Shown here: positions 36,171 through 45,453 of the stretch, one piece after another
Layout of the letters: each line of letters starts with the position of its first letter
How positions within the stretch are numbered: position 1 is the stretch's first letter
From: Cytobacillus gottheilii
GTDB taxonomy: Bacteria > Bacillota > Bacilli > Bacillales > Cytobacillaceae
Reading direction: 5' to 3'
Assembly (NCBI RefSeq): GCF_900166665.1
Contig: NZ_LT800494.1
Coordinates: 226,698-290,697, forward strand
Length of the DNA stretch: 64,000 bases
Translations under genes and position numbers: made by a program
The notes under the pieces: model-generated
Told to the model about the DNA's origin: nothing
Databases searched by the model: none
Seen by the model: only the letters and a program-made list of their open reading frames with translations

Positions 36171-36219
36171 ACTACATTATCGCTTTAAACCTCTCTATTC
36201 CTTACAGGAATACGTGCTA

Positions 36220-37410
36220 TTACTTCGCTAAACTCCCGGAGAACTGCTTTTCCTTCCAGATGACCGTAATGAGAAGCCCAACTACGATTACCACTCCAGA
36301 GAAGAGATAAGGGTAATGAATATTCACATCGAATAAAATCCCGCCAATAGCTGGGCCGACAATATTGCCGAGACTCGTATATGTTGAGTTCATTCCGGCT
36401 ACAAAACCTTGCTCCTCTCCGGCTGCTTTAGACAGAAAGGTCGTTAAAGCTGGGCGCAGGAGATCGAAAGCAAGGAAAACAAAGCATGTAACAGCTAAAA
36501 CAGCAAAATAGCCTGAAATAACAGTAGATAAGAATGCAGAAATAGCTCCGACAATTAAGCAAAGCTGAATAAGCTTCTTTTCTCCAAGCAGATCAACCAT
36601 TTTACCAAATAGAAATAACTGAAAGATAACACCAAAGATTGAGCTGATGGTAATTATGCCAGCGATATCTTTCGGCGTAAATCCAAATTTATGATCTGAA
36701 AATAAGCTGAAAACTGTTTCGTAGGCGGATAAGCCAAATGCAAGTACAAATACAATTAAAAAGGCAATAAAATATAACGGACGAAGTGATTTCTTAAGAT
36801 CATAGAAGAAATTAGATTGTGCCTGATTGTTGGCTAATTCAGCAAGCTTTTCCTTAGAAAGCGGCTCTTTTAATATAAAGGCGGATAGAATACAGGCTGC
36901 AAAAGCAATACCCGCTGCAAAGAAGAATGGAAGCCTTACACCATATTCGCCTATAAAACCACCAATTCCAGGTCCAATAATAAATCCGGTGCTAATCGCC
37001 GCAGAGACATATCCCATAGCTTTCGGGCGTTCTTTCAGGGAAGTGATGTCTGCTACATATGCAGTAACACCAGGCATAATAAAGGCTGCACTAAACCCGC
37101 CTAGTATTCTTGAAAGATAAAGGATAGGCACACTTTTTCCTAAACCGAAGATAAGCTCAGATACCCCGAATAAGAAGAGTCCAAGAATAATAATTTTTTT
37201 GCGCCCAAAGCGGTCGACCCAGCGTCCGGCGAACGGTGACATTACAAGCTGGGCAACGGCAAACATGGCGACTAGATACCCCATCGTCGCTCCTGACAAA
37301 TGCATGATATTCATAAATGATGGCATGACGGGAATAATGAGCCCAATCCCTAAAAAAGCAATGAAAACATTACTAAGAAGGATGATTAATACGGCTTTTT
37401 GATTTTTCAT
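36220..37410 (-). CDS. MFS drug-efflux-type transporter (DHA1 family)
   Basis: A 396-residue, twelve-helix major facilitator. IIPVMPSFM in helix one, the loop 2-3 motif GRWVDRFGRKKII and the antiporter motif GPGIGGFIGEYG in helix five mark a proton-coupled drug exporter. The ATG at 37410 follows AGAGGTG; a longer TTG start upstream overlaps the preceding gene. It lies 17 nt after a TetR gene and is presumably repressed by it. A related but separate MFS pump lies at 45.5 kb. Confidence 0.92.
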   Translation of the reverse strand: MKNQKAVLIILLSNVFIAFLGIGLIIPVMPSFMNIMHLSGATMGYLVAMFAVAQLVMSPFAGRWVDRFGRKKIIILGLFLFGVSELIFGLGKSVPILYLSRILGGFSAAFIMPGVTAYVADITSLKERPKAMGYVSAAISTGFIIGPGIGGFIGEYGVRLPFFFAAGIAFAACILSAFILKEPLSKEKLAELANNQAQSNFFYDLKKSLRPLYFIAFLIVFVLAFGLSAYETVFSLFSDHKFGFTPKDIAGIITISSIFGVIFQLFLFGKMVDLLGEKKLIQLCLIVGAISAFLSTVISGYFAVLAVTCFVFLAFDLLRPALTTFLSKAAGEEQGFVAGMNSTYTSLGNIVGPAIGGILFDVNIHYPYLFSGVVIVVGLLITVIWKEKQFSGSLAK

Positions 37411-37427
37411 AATGAACACCTCTTTTT

Positions 37428-38006
37428 CTACGATGAAATTCCTCTCCAAAAGATGGACCAGGATGCTTCGAGCTTTTTATATAGTCTTTTTTCATCATTT
37501 ACATATACAAGTTCTAGAAGAATAGAATCGACGACTCCTATAAAGGCGAGAGCAGGAACTGAGGGATCACTATTGTGAATCAGCCCTTTCTCAATCCATT
37601 CACTAAATCTTTTTTCTATGACCACTTGCATTTGATCTTCCAAATCCACAACTTCTTCTGTGATGGCCCCAGCCAAATGTGCAGGCGGAAAAAAGGACAT
37701 ACGCAGCCAAAACTTCAGATGCTCATTCTTCTGAAAAAGATTGATAACAAGCTGAAGGTAACCATATAAGGATTGTTCTGGTGCTTCATCCAATGTTGAT
37801 TGAAAATAAGTTAACTTTGAAGAAAGTTCTGTATCCTTTGCATCACGCAGTACTTGAAGAAACAAATCATCTTTTCCTTTAAAATGTCCATAAATAGATT
37901 GCTTCTTAATACCAACCTCATCCGCTATCTGTGAAAGAGAAGCCCCTTCATACCCATGAATCGTAAAATACTTCAAAGCAGCTTCCTTAATTTCCGTACT
38001 TTTCAA
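37428..38006 (-). CDS. TetR-family repressor of the MFS pump
   Basis: About 192 residues; N-terminal TetR HTH GASLSQIADEVGIKKQSIYGHFKGKDDLFLQVL (about 20-53) and a helical ligand domain. Start is uncertain: TTG at 38006 has GGGG upstream at short spacing, while a GTG three codons earlier has no Shine-Dalgarno sequence. A perfect 18-bp palindrome 17 bp upstream of the start is very likely its own operator, so the TetR-MFS operon should be autoregulated and induced by a pump substrate. Confidence 0.9.
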   Translation of the reverse strand: MKSTEIKEAALKYFTIHGYEGASLSQIADEVGIKKQSIYGHFKGKDDLFLQVLRDAKDTELSSKLTYFQSTLDEAPEQSLYGYLQLVINLFQKNEHLKFWLRMSFFPPAHLAGAITEEVVDLEDQMQVVIEKRFSEWIEKGLIHNSDPSVPALAFIGVVDSILLELVYVNDEKRLYKKLEASWSIFWRGISS

Positions 38007-38022
38007 CTTAACCACCCCGAAT

Positions 38023-38040
38023 CTGACGAACGTTCGTCAG
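38023..38040. promoter_or_regulatory. Palindromic TetR operator
   Basis: CTGACGAACGTTCGTCAG is a perfect 18-bp inverted repeat immediately upstream of the tetR-mfs operon. Confidence 0.85.
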
Positions 38041-38165
38041 TTATCTTACCAAATAACCTAAAAAGAAGCAAGCTAGCACGTTTCCTTTCATACTACAGGA
38101 AGAATGAAGTCATCTGAATTTTATTGGAGAATAAAATTAATAAAGTCCCCCTCGATTTAAAGAAC

Positions 38166-38197
38166 AAAAACCAGCTGCCTATTAATAGACAGCTGGT
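38166..38197 (-). terminator. Terminator of the Bce-type ABC operon
   Basis: On the minus strand ACCAGCTG-t-CTAT / ATAG-g-CAGCTGGT forms a long stem followed by TTTTTG, 7 bp after the permease stop codon. Confidence 0.85.
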
Positions 38198-38203
38198 CTT
38201 TAA

Positions 38204-40150
38204 TCAAAGTGCTTCCCGAATCACACGCTTATAATACAATAGGGAAAGCACACCGAAGATTGAATACAATACAGTGTAAACCACCATAACAATTAGCATG
38301 GGTGTCCACAGCTCGTTCCCGAAAAAGAACCAGCCCGATTGCACCGCAAAATAACTATGAGATAGACCAAGCACAAGCGGAATTCCAAAGCTGAATAATT
38401 GCTTTGCTTGTATACCGCGCAGTAAATCCCATTGCGTAAAACCTAGCTTGCGCAGAATGGCATAACTTGGCTTTTCCTCTTCACTTTCGTCCATCTGTTT
38501 AAAATAAAGGATACACCCAGAAGTAACCAGGAAGGTTAGTCCTAAGAAGCCGACGATAAACATCGCAAGACCCATCACAAGCTTTTGCGAAGCACTGCTG
38601 TTCATTCTGGATATACTCATGCCATCACCATCAGCAAATAGATCATTAAAAACCTCATTTGCAAGTTCATATTGTGATTCTTCCTTAATATTCATTCCAA
38701 TATAAGTTGATGTTTCATACTGGATTTCAGGATCCAAATCGTTCTGAAGCTGTGTAAAAACACCTTCATCTACAATTGCTGCAGGGAAGCCTCCGCCTGA
38801 AAAAAAGTAGGGAACAACCGATTGTTTCTCAAGTCCAATATAGCGCAGCTCCATTGAAGAAGATTTTGAAAAAAGAGTAATATCGCCTTTATCCTCGAAA
38901 TTATAAAATCTGCCTAAAGCATCATTATATCCTGCAAATAGTACTTCATCTGCTTTAACATCAACATCTTCTAATGCCTCATCACTTACAATTCCCATCG
39001 ATACACTAGCAGGGTCAAAGTTCATTTCTTCCAGGCCGGAATCCATTATATTCCCTATATTTAGATTAGCCTGTAAAACTTCAATCTCTTTTTGGCTATA
39101 ATCAATATTTTTAGCATCAAGTTCAGTTTGAAACGAAGCTGCAGCTTCTGGATCAGTCAATGTAAACATATCTGGCTGACTGCTCGACGCGCCGTTATCC
39201 ACCGAATAATACGAAATATAACTTAAGCTAAGGAGTCCAATAGCCAGCGCTGATACCGTTGTAATGATCGACAGCAGCATCGCATTCGACCTCATGCGAA
39301 ACATAATAGAGGATAGTGACAGAACTTCATTTATGTTGAGGTAACCATTCTTGCTTTTTCGGATTAAATTAAAGATAAAGCTAACTGAGCCTTTAAAAAA
39401 CAAGTACGTGCCAATAATTACAGATGCCAGTATAAACACCATTGCCATAAATAATCGACTCATATTTGTAAAATCACCGCTAAATAACTTAGATGAAACA
39501 TAATAGCCAGTTAAAATGAAGATGATTCCGGCAATACCGATCAGAATCTCAAATATGGATAGCTTCCGGACACGAGTTTCCGTAGACGATGTCACCTTAA
39601 ATAGAGATAAGATACTTTGCCTTTTAATAAACAAGTAGTTCATGAGCATAATCAGCAAATAAATGACTGCAAACACAATAACTGTTTGAAGAAGGGCTTC
39701 AGGTGAAAATCGCAGCTCTGCAAGAGTGTCAATATCTATAATCTTGAAAAAAATCATCAGGATTAGTTTTGAAAAAGCAAAGCCTGCACCAATACCCATC
39801 AAGACAGATACAAAATACAGCAGGAAATTTTCCAAAGTCAAAATGCGAAATATTTTTCCTTTGGTCATCCCAATCAGCTGAAATAATCCAATTTCCTTAC
39901 TGCGTCTTTTTATGAAAAGATTATTTGCATAGATTAGAAAAATGGAAACGATAGCGACAAGCAAAACCGATGCAGCCCGCAGTGCCGCGCCGCCTTTTAC
40001 AGATCCTGTCATTTCATCCATAGAGGGATCGTATTGCAGCGTCACAAAGGAAAAATAAAGAGCCGAGCTAAAAATAAGCGCAAACACATATAAATAATAA
40101 TTTTTTAGATTTTTCTTTAAGTTGCGGAAGATTAGCTGGTTAAGACTCAT
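38204..40150 (-). CDS. BceB-type ABC permease with large extracellular domain
   Basis: A 648-residue permease of antimicrobial-peptide resistance transporters. Four N-terminal and further central helices are followed by an extracellular region of about 210 residues (roughly 315-525), then three C-terminal helices; FtsX-like segments occur at about 70-200 and at the C-terminus. In this class the extracellular domain captures cell-wall-active peptides such as bacitracin or lantibiotic complexes and also signals to the cognate kinase. The start overlaps the ATPase gene end by 11 nt. The exact peptide target cannot be deduced. Confidence 0.92.
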   Translation of the reverse strand: MSLNQLIFRNLKKNLKNYYLYVFALIFSSALYFSFVTLQYDPSMDEMTGSVKGGAALRAASVLLVAIVSIFLIYANNLFIKRRSKEIGLFQLIGMTKGKIFRILTLENFLLYFVSVLMGIGAGFAFSKLILMIFFKIIDIDTLAELRFSPEALLQTVIVFAVIYLLIMLMNYLFIKRQSILSLFKVTSSTETRVRKLSIFEILIGIAGIIFILTGYYVSSKLFSGDFTNMSRLFMAMVFILASVIIGTYLFFKGSVSFIFNLIRKSKNGYLNINEVLSLSSIMFRMRSNAMLLSIITTVSALAIGLLSLSYISYYSVDNGASSSQPDMFTLTDPEAAASFQTELDAKNIDYSQKEIEVLQANLNIGNIMDSGLEEMNFDPASVSMGIVSDEALEDVDVKADEVLFAGYNDALGRFYNFEDKGDITLFSKSSSMELRYIGLEKQSVVPYFFSGGGFPAAIVDEGVFTQLQNDLDPEIQYETSTYIGMNIKEESQYELANEVFNDLFADGDGMSISRMNSSASQKLVMGLAMFIVGFLGLTFLVTSGCILYFKQMDESEEEKPSYAILRKLGFTQWDLLRGIQAKQLFSFGIPLVLGLSHSYFAVQSGWFFFGNELWTPMLIVMVVYTVLYSIFGVLSLLYYKRVIREAL

Positions 40151-40901
40151 GCTGGACGCCTCCTAAAACGGCCTGTGTTTTCATAATATCCTTGAAAAAT
40201 GCCTGCCTGTCCTGATCGCCCTTCGTCAGCTGTGTGTAAATCTGCCCATCTTTTATAAAAATAACACGCGAGCTGTAGCTTGCAGCAACCGGGTCATGTG
40301 TCACCATCGCAATGGTAGAACCGCGCTTTATGTTTAATTCACTCAATTTATTCAGCAGGTCTGATGCTGATTTCGAATCAAGAGCACCGGTAGGTTCGTC
40401 AGCAAAAATAATGCTCGGCTCATGAATAAAAGCACGTGCTGCGGAAGTTCGCTGCTTTTGCCCGCCAGAGATTTCGTTCGGATACTTATACTGAATCTCG
40501 CTGATGCCAAGCTCCGATGCAAGAGAATGGAAAAGAGAATCAGCCGCTTTTCTTGATACCTTCGCAATCGAGAGCGGAAGCAGGATATTTTCCTTCACTG
40601 TTAAAGTATCAAGCAGATTATAATCCTGAAAAATAAACCCCAAACTCTTTTTGCGGAATTCTGCCAGCTGCTTTTCCTTAAGAGAGGTAATCTCTTTTCC
40701 CTCAATTTTGATGCTTCCTGTACTTACATGATCAATTGAGGATAGGACGTTCAGCAATGTTGTTTTACCTGATCCGGATGCACCCATAATACTAAGGAAT
40801 TCCCCTTTTCCAATACTGACATCAATTCCTCTTAAAACTTCTTGTTTGTTAAATTTATTTCCATAGCTTTTATATATTTTTTGAGCCTCTAAAATAACCA
40901 C
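40140..40901 (-). CDS. BceA-type ABC ATPase
   Basis: A 253-residue ATPase of the MacB/BceA class: Walker [11 protein letters not shown]-loop [17 protein letters not shown], signature [16 protein letters not shown], Walker [17 protein letters not shown] at 40901 is chosen because AGGAAGGA lies 6 nt upstream and 253 residues is the standard length; an in-frame upstream extension is unsupported. A TATAAT-like -10 (minus strand, 40943-40938) lies upstream and, further on, a probable response-regulator operator. Confidence 0.93.
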   Translation of the reverse strand: MVILEAQKIYKSYGNKFNKQEVLRGIDVSIGKGEFLSIMGASGSGKTTLLNVLSSIDHVSTGSIKIEGKEITSLKEKQLAEFRKKSLGFIFQDYNLLDTLTVKENILLPLSIAKVSRKAADSLFHSLASELGISEIQYKYPNEISGGQKQRTSAARAFIHEPSIIFADEPTGALDSKSASDLLNKLSELNIKRGSTIAMVTHDPVAASYSSRVIFIKDGQIYTQLTKGDQDRQAFFKDIMKTQAVLGGVQHES

Positions 40902-40989
40902 AGTTGATCCTTCCTTCCATTCTGTAAATTTGTCTTTATTATAAAATGGCGGAACATGCTTTTCCTTCGATTGGACGAACAAATGATAA

Positions 40990-41017
40990 AAGCATGTGAC
41001 ATTCTTGTCACATGCTT
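40990..41017 (-). promoter_or_regulatory. Probable BceR-type operator (perfect inverted repeat)
   Basis: AAGCATGTGACA-4nt-TGTCACATGCTT is a perfect 12-bp inverted repeat containing TGACA-N4-TGTCA, close to the TNACA-N4-TGTAA pattern known for BceR-like regulators. It lies about 90 bp upstream of the ABC genes, which have a good -10 but no -35. It also lies 16 bp after the kinase stop, and the T-rich flank on the minus strand means that it might double as a weak terminator. Confidence 0.7.
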
Positions 41018-41033
41018 GAAACGTATATAGATA

Positions 41034-42041
41034 TTAATGTAAAGCTTCAATATTTACAAAATCATTCTTCTTAGGAAATGATAAAGTGATGGTTGAACCA
41101 CTGCCGATAGCTGACGTTACATCAATATGTATGAGCAGGGAATCTGCCGCTTCCTTGGCTAAATAAAGCCCCATCCCAGTTGCAGCGCTATTCTGATGCT
41201 GTTCGGTTGAGGTAAAGCCTTTATCAAATATACGGGGAAGATCTTTTGCACTGATGCCTTTGCCAAAATCCTGCACCTGAAGGAAATGCTGATCTTCTCT
41301 TCTTTCACTTCTCACAATAATGTCGCCATGTTCACTATACTTGATTGCATTAGACAGGATTTGCCTAAGAATAAAGCCAAGCCATTTCGCATCTGTATAA
41401 ACCTCTTCATCATGCAGCTCAATGTGAAAGCCAAGCCCTTTTTGCATGCACCATGCCCGCAATGTTTGAATTTCCTCATAGACAATATGCTTCAATTCTG
41501 TTTTCTCGATATATAAATCATTTTGCATAAAGGGCAACCGCTTTTTATGAAGCTGATGATCAAGCAGCAAATGCACCCGCAGCCATTCATAAGTCATTTG
41601 CTTCTTCATCGTTTCATCATCCAGACGATCAATCATGAGCTTTAAAGCAGTTAACGGCGTTTTCACCTCATGAATCCAGGCTAACAGATCGTCCTTCTCT
41701 TGTTCAAGGAGGATAAAATTTTGTGCTGCCTCTCGCTTTAGCAGAGCCGTCTGCTCTGAAATGGTTTCTTCAACAAGCTTCTCAAATGGACTTTCACCCT
41801 GAATAATGCCCGTAATATCCAAATTGTACTCTCTTTCTGCAAGACTTCGATAAAATTTTGTTTCTTTTTGATAACGAACAGCCAAAAAAATAGCGAACAT
41901 AAGGAATGAAAGCAAATGTATGTACAACACAGAGCCAAAAGGAATACTTGAATCAATGAAGACAATGAAAAGAATTAAAAACTGTGTGGCGAGAAAAAGA
42001 AGAATCCAGCTCAATCTTTCACGTAAATAAGCTCCGATCAT
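41034..42041 (-). CDS. BceS-type intramembrane-sensing histidine kinase
   Basis: A 335-residue sensor kinase with two N-terminal helices (about 11-30 and 36-56) separated by only a few external residues, so it cannot sense ligands by itself and depends on the partner ABC transporter. The phospho-acceptor is H124 in WIHEVKTPL; the N-box LSNAIKYS, and the FGKGI and GMGLYLAK ATP-lid motifs, follow. The ATG overlaps the regulator stop codon (4 nt), indicating coupling. Confidence 0.93.
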   Translation of the reverse strand: MIGAYLRERLSWILLFLATQFLILFIVFIDSSIPFGSVLYIHLLSFLMFAIFLAVRYQKETKFYRSLAEREYNLDITGIIQGESPFEKLVEETISEQTALLKREAAQNFILLEQEKDDLLAWIHEVKTPLTALKLMIDRLDDETMKKQMTYEWLRVHLLLDHQLHKKRLPFMQNDLYIEKTELKHIVYEEIQTLRAWCMQKGLGFHIELHDEEVYTDAKWLGFILRQILSNAIKYSEHGDIIVRSERREDQHFLQVQDFGKGISAKDLPRIFDKGFTSTEQHQNSAATGMGLYLAKEAADSLLIHIDVTSAIGSGSTITLSFPKKNDFVNIEALH

Positions 42042-42730
42042 ATTGAAACTTCCTCTTCCAGCGCCACATAACCTTGGCCGACCTTTGTCTCAATCTGCTT
42101 GCCTAAGTCAATTTCATCAAGCTTTTTCCGCAAGCGATTCACATTGACGGTAAGTGTATTGTCGCTGATAAATCGTTTATCGTCCCACAAGCTATTCATT
42201 AATGAATCTCGTGTGACAATAGAATTCTTCTTCTCAATCAGCATTTTTAAAATAAAGATTTCATTCTTGGTCAGTTCAATCGATCCTAGTTCATTAGAAA
42301 CTGTGTTTTTTTCAAAATCAACAGTAGCTCCGCACCAGGTTTTAAATTCTGACTGATTTGAACTGTAATTGTAGACTCGTCTTAAGATAGCTTGAATTTT
42401 GGCAATGAGAACCTCAAAGTGGAAGGGCTTCTGGACAAAATCATCCGCGCCAAGCTGCATGGACATCACCATATCGGTTGGGTGATCACGGGATGATAGA
42501 AAAATAATCGGTACATTTGAAACCGCACGAATCATTCTGCACCAATGAAAACCGTCGAATTTAGGAAGCTGTATATCAATGATCACAAGATCAGGCTTGA
42601 CTTGTGAAAATTCGTCTAAAACATTGCTGAAATCCTGTACACCATAAACGGTATAAGACCATTGACCAAGCCGTTCTTTTATTTCTGTATACAAGGAAGT
42701 GTCATCCTCAATCAGCAAAATAGAAAACAT
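42038..42730 (-). CDS. BceR-type response regulator (OmpR family)
   Basis: A 230-residue regulator with receiver domain (acidic pair E8-D9-D10, phospho-acceptor D52 in VIIDIQLPKFDG, K102-type KPF) and a C-terminal winged helix (ELTKNEIFILKML, SDNTLTVNVNRLRKKL). The ATG at 42730 is 9 nt after AGGAG; an upstream GTG is too close to it. It should activate the adjacent ABC transporter through the inverted repeat at 40990-41017. Confidence 0.93.
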   Translation of the reverse strand: MFSILLIEDDTSLYTEIKERLGQWSYTVYGVQDFSNVLDEFSQVKPDLVIIDIQLPKFDGFHWCRMIRAVSNVPIIFLSSRDHPTDMVMSMQLGADDFVQKPFHFEVLIAKIQAILRRVYNYSSNQSEFKTWCGATVDFEKNTVSNELGSIELTKNEIFILKMLIEKKNSIVTRDSLMNSLWDDKRFISDNTLTVNVNRLRKKLDEIDLGKQIETKVGQGYVALEEEVSI

Positions 42731-42936
42731 GTTACGCACTCTCCTTTATGATGTTTATTCTAAAGGAAAAAGTTTCTAGATGACAAGCAGCAGCTAGGCA
42801 AACCGGGAATAATTCGCAATGGAAAAAGCCCGCTGAAATTGAGGCTAAATACTTTCTATTAGAGAGAATGATTTTTGCGGTCCATGTGAAAAATAGCATG
42901 GAATGACGAATCGCGAACTTTCTTGGAGGTAAAAGA

Positions 42937-43917
42937 ATGGCAAAGCAAACTGCAATCACTTCTTCTGAAATAGGCATACTATGGATGACATTTAAGCAGA
43001 AGACCATGATTACCCGTATGATTGATTACTTTATTGAGCAAGCAGATGATGAAGAAGCAAAAGAAATTATGACAAGCCTTCAGGGTGAGATAACACCCTA
43101 TATACAACGAATTACTGAAATTTTTAAAGAAGAGGGAATCGCGGTTCCTCTAGGTTTCACAGAAGCAGATGTGAATAAAGAGGTGCCAAAGCTATACGAT
43201 AATGGTTTTGACATTATGTTTGTGCGACTTCTTAAGCAAATAAGCATGGGCATGCACACCTTGAACTTAACGATGGCGTATCGGGAAGATATAATAAAGT
43301 TATTTAGAGAATTAACAGTCATCACACAGCGCTATTATGAGATTTGTACAGCTTATTTGTTGCAAAGAGGGCTATTAACGAGGTCTCCTAGTGTACCAAT
43401 GCCATTAAAAGTAGACTTTGTTAAAGACAACAGCTATTTAGGCGGAATCAATCCTCTTGCTAATAAAAGATCTTTAAATACAGTAGAAGTTGCTCATATG
43501 TACCATGCGATTGAAGCAAATCTCTTTGGCATGACTCTCATTAAAGGGTTTGAACAATGTGCTCATGAACAGGAAGTTAAGGATTATTTTGCTGAAGGCG
43601 GAAAGTTAGCACAGGAGATTGTAAAGGACTTAAGCCAGTTAATGGCTGCAAGTGATTTAAAAGTACCAGTACCTCCTGGAGGAAACATCACAAAGTCTGC
43701 ACTAGCACCTTTTTCAGATAAACTAATGATGTATTGTGTCAGTTTATTCTGCAGCTTTTCTTTAGGCGGTAATTCACTTGGCACAGCCTTTAGCTTAAGA
43801 AATGATATTGCGGGTACATTAGCTGGGATCATGAAAGATGTTTTCGAATACGCACATAAAGGGGCAAAGCTTATGATTAAGCATAGCTGGATGGAAGAAC
43901 CGCCTCCAACAAATTAA
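42937..43917 (+). CDS. DUF3231 protein (duplicated coat-F-like four-helix domain)
   Basis: A 326-residue, largely helical protein with two related halves (about 1-155 and 165-320), each resembling the ferritin-like/spore coat protein F fold: compare the spaced helices of SEIGILWMTFKQKTMITRMIDYF with VEVAHMYHAIEANLFGMTLIKGF. Family members occur in many spore formers, often in multiple copies; the function is unknown. GGAGG precedes the ATG. Monocistronic, next to but divergent from the Bce module. Confidence 0.88.
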   Translation: MAKQTAITSSEIGILWMTFKQKTMITRMIDYFIEQADDEEAKEIMTSLQGEITPYIQRITEIFKEEGIAVPLGFTEADVNKEVPKLYDNGFDIMFVRLLKQISMGMHTLNLTMAYREDIIKLFRELTVITQRYYEICTAYLLQRGLLTRSPSVPMPLKVDFVKDNSYLGGINPLANKRSLNTVEVAHMYHAIEANLFGMTLIKGFEQCAHEQEVKDYFAEGGKLAQEIVKDLSQLMAASDLKVPVPPGGNITKSALAPFSDKLMMYCVSLFCSFSLGGNSLGTAFSLRNDIAGTLAGIMKDVFEYAHKGAKLMIKHSWMEEPPPTN

Positions 43918-43971
43918 AAAGCAAAAGGGTTTTCTCAAAGCGTTGTAAAGTGGAGAGCCCTTTTGCTTTTG
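43918..43971. terminator. Bidirectional terminator after the DUF3231 gene
   Basis: AAAGCAAAAGGG pairs with CCCTTTTGCTTT around a 28-nt loop; T-runs on both strands, between convergent genes. Confidence 0.8.
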
Positions 43972-44003
43972 TTAAGATGTATGAGCACCATGAAAGAGGA
44001 TTC

Positions 44004-45218
44004 TTAATTTCGATTTCGATTTAACTGAACAATCTCAGCATCCGGATTATGCTTGCCAGTTATTATATCGCGCAGGATATGGGCACCAAGCATGCTGTAG
44101 ACTGTACCGTTTCCTCCATAGCCTAACAGACAATAGGTCCGCTCTTTATTTGGAAGACGCCCGATAAAAGGAAGGCCATCTGCAGACTCTCCAAAAACAG
44201 CTCCCCAGGAATAAGCAATCTCAGTGTTAAACATAGGAAAAAGAGCCTGTACTTTTTCTTGCAGCTCTTTAGCATGATCTTCAATGGTGCGTTCTTTTTT
44301 AGGTGCGTGAGGTTTTTCTTCATCAAGCCCGCCGGCTATTATGCGTCCATCTGCTGTTGTCCGCAGATAAAGATACGGCCTTTTTGTCTCCCAAATCATC
44401 TCACGGTCCTTCCAAGGAGTTAAATCAGCAATCGGTTCGGTTGCTATGGCGTAAGAACGATTGATTTCAGGTGCTACACCAGGAAATGAAAGTGATTTAT
44501 TATAGCCGGTTGCAAAGATTATATGCTCCGCTTTAAAAATTCCTTTGGATGTCAAAATTTCTACGTTGTCTTCCATTTCTTTTGTTTCTATCACTTCAAC
44601 ATTTTCAAACAAATCAACATTTTCTTTTTTACTTAGCTCCGCTAAAATGTCTCGGTTAAAGCTAAAAGGATTCACTTCAGCATCGCCGTGTGTTCTGAGA
44701 GCAGCAGGTTTTGTGAAAGGATATTGCTCCCTAATATCCTCTTCTGATAAATATTCGACCTCAAAACCATTCTCAGAAAGAGCCTGATATTCTGCCTTCA
44801 GCAGATCGACGTGTGATTCTTCACTTGCATAATAAAAACTGCTTCTGTTCAAAAAGTCAGCTTGTGAACCGATTTCTTTTGCGACCGCTCTCAGCTGATC
44901 CATTGCTTCTCTGCAAAGCTGATAGAAACGCACAGCTTTATCTTTGCCAATCTTCTCTATTAATTGAGAAAGCATCATATCATTTGAATACTGCAATAAA
45001 CCAGTATTCGCCAAGGTGCTGCCTGTGCCCATCTTCTGTTTATCAATAATTGCAATCTTTGAGCCTTCTTTGGCCAGTATGTAACCGCTTAAAGCTCCAG
45101 ACATGCCTCCGCCAATAATAATTATATCGTATCGATTCTTTGGATGAGAATCGGTTTTCACCATCTCAATATCCTCGGTGATCTCTTCCCAAAAAAGCTT
45201 ACCGTTATGCAACTCCAT
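44004..45218 (-). CDS. FAD-dependent oxidoreductase (DAO family)
   Basis: A 404-residue amino-acid-oxidase-type flavoprotein. The FAD-binding IIIIGGGMSGALSGYILA motif lies near residue 32, IIFATGYN in the middle and the GGLDEE/GLPFIGRLP segments toward the C-terminus. No Rieske centre is seen. The ATG at 45218 follows GGGAGG by 7 nt. The residues before the Rossmann motif (LFWEEITEDIEMVKTD) are typical of a Bacillus subgroup. The substrate, probably an amine or amino acid, is unknown. Single gene. Confidence 0.88.
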   Translation of the reverse strand: MELHNGKLFWEEITEDIEMVKTDSHPKNRYDIIIIGGGMSGALSGYILAKEGSKIAIIDKQKMGTGSTLANTGLLQYSNDMMLSQLIEKIGKDKAVRFYQLCREAMDQLRAVAKEIGSQADFLNRSSFYYASEESHVDLLKAEYQALSENGFEVEYLSEEDIREQYPFTKPAALRTHGDAEVNPFSFNRDILAELSKKENVDLFENVEVIETKEMEDNVEILTSKGIFKAEHIIFATGYNKSLSFPGVAPEINRSYAIATEPIADLTPWKDREMIWETKRPYLYLRTTADGRIIAGGLDEEKPHAPKKERTIEDHAKELQEKVQALFPMFNTEIAYSWGAVFGESADGLPFIGRLPNKERTYCLLGYGGNGTVYSMLGAHILRDIITGKHNPDAEIVQLNRNRN

Positions 45219-45390
45219 ATGTGAACCTCCCAATCTTTAACTCTAGTAAAGATGACAGTATTTTTCCCCGAATCATCGTTTTATTAAACCATCCGGTCAT
45301 CTCTAATAAAAAAGATCATCAACTGATAGAGGGATTTCGAGTCGTTTGACGAGCAGAATGGGTGATGGGGACGAATACCTTTATCAAATT

Positions 45391-45436
45391 GAAAAAAGGC
45401 TGACAATCGTTGCATTTTCAGCAACAGAAGTCAGCC
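45391..45436 (-). terminator. Terminator of the second MFS gene
   Basis: GGCTGAC/GTCAGCC with an inner GTTGC/GCAAC pairing; on the minus strand it is followed by six T. Confidence 0.85.
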
Positions 45437-45453
45437 GTGGTTGTAACAATCTA

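Noticed and set aside
42732..43007. Minus-strand 91-codon frame upstream of the response regulator
   Set aside because: It overlaps the start and ribosome-binding site of the DUF3231 gene on the other strand and has no coding features.
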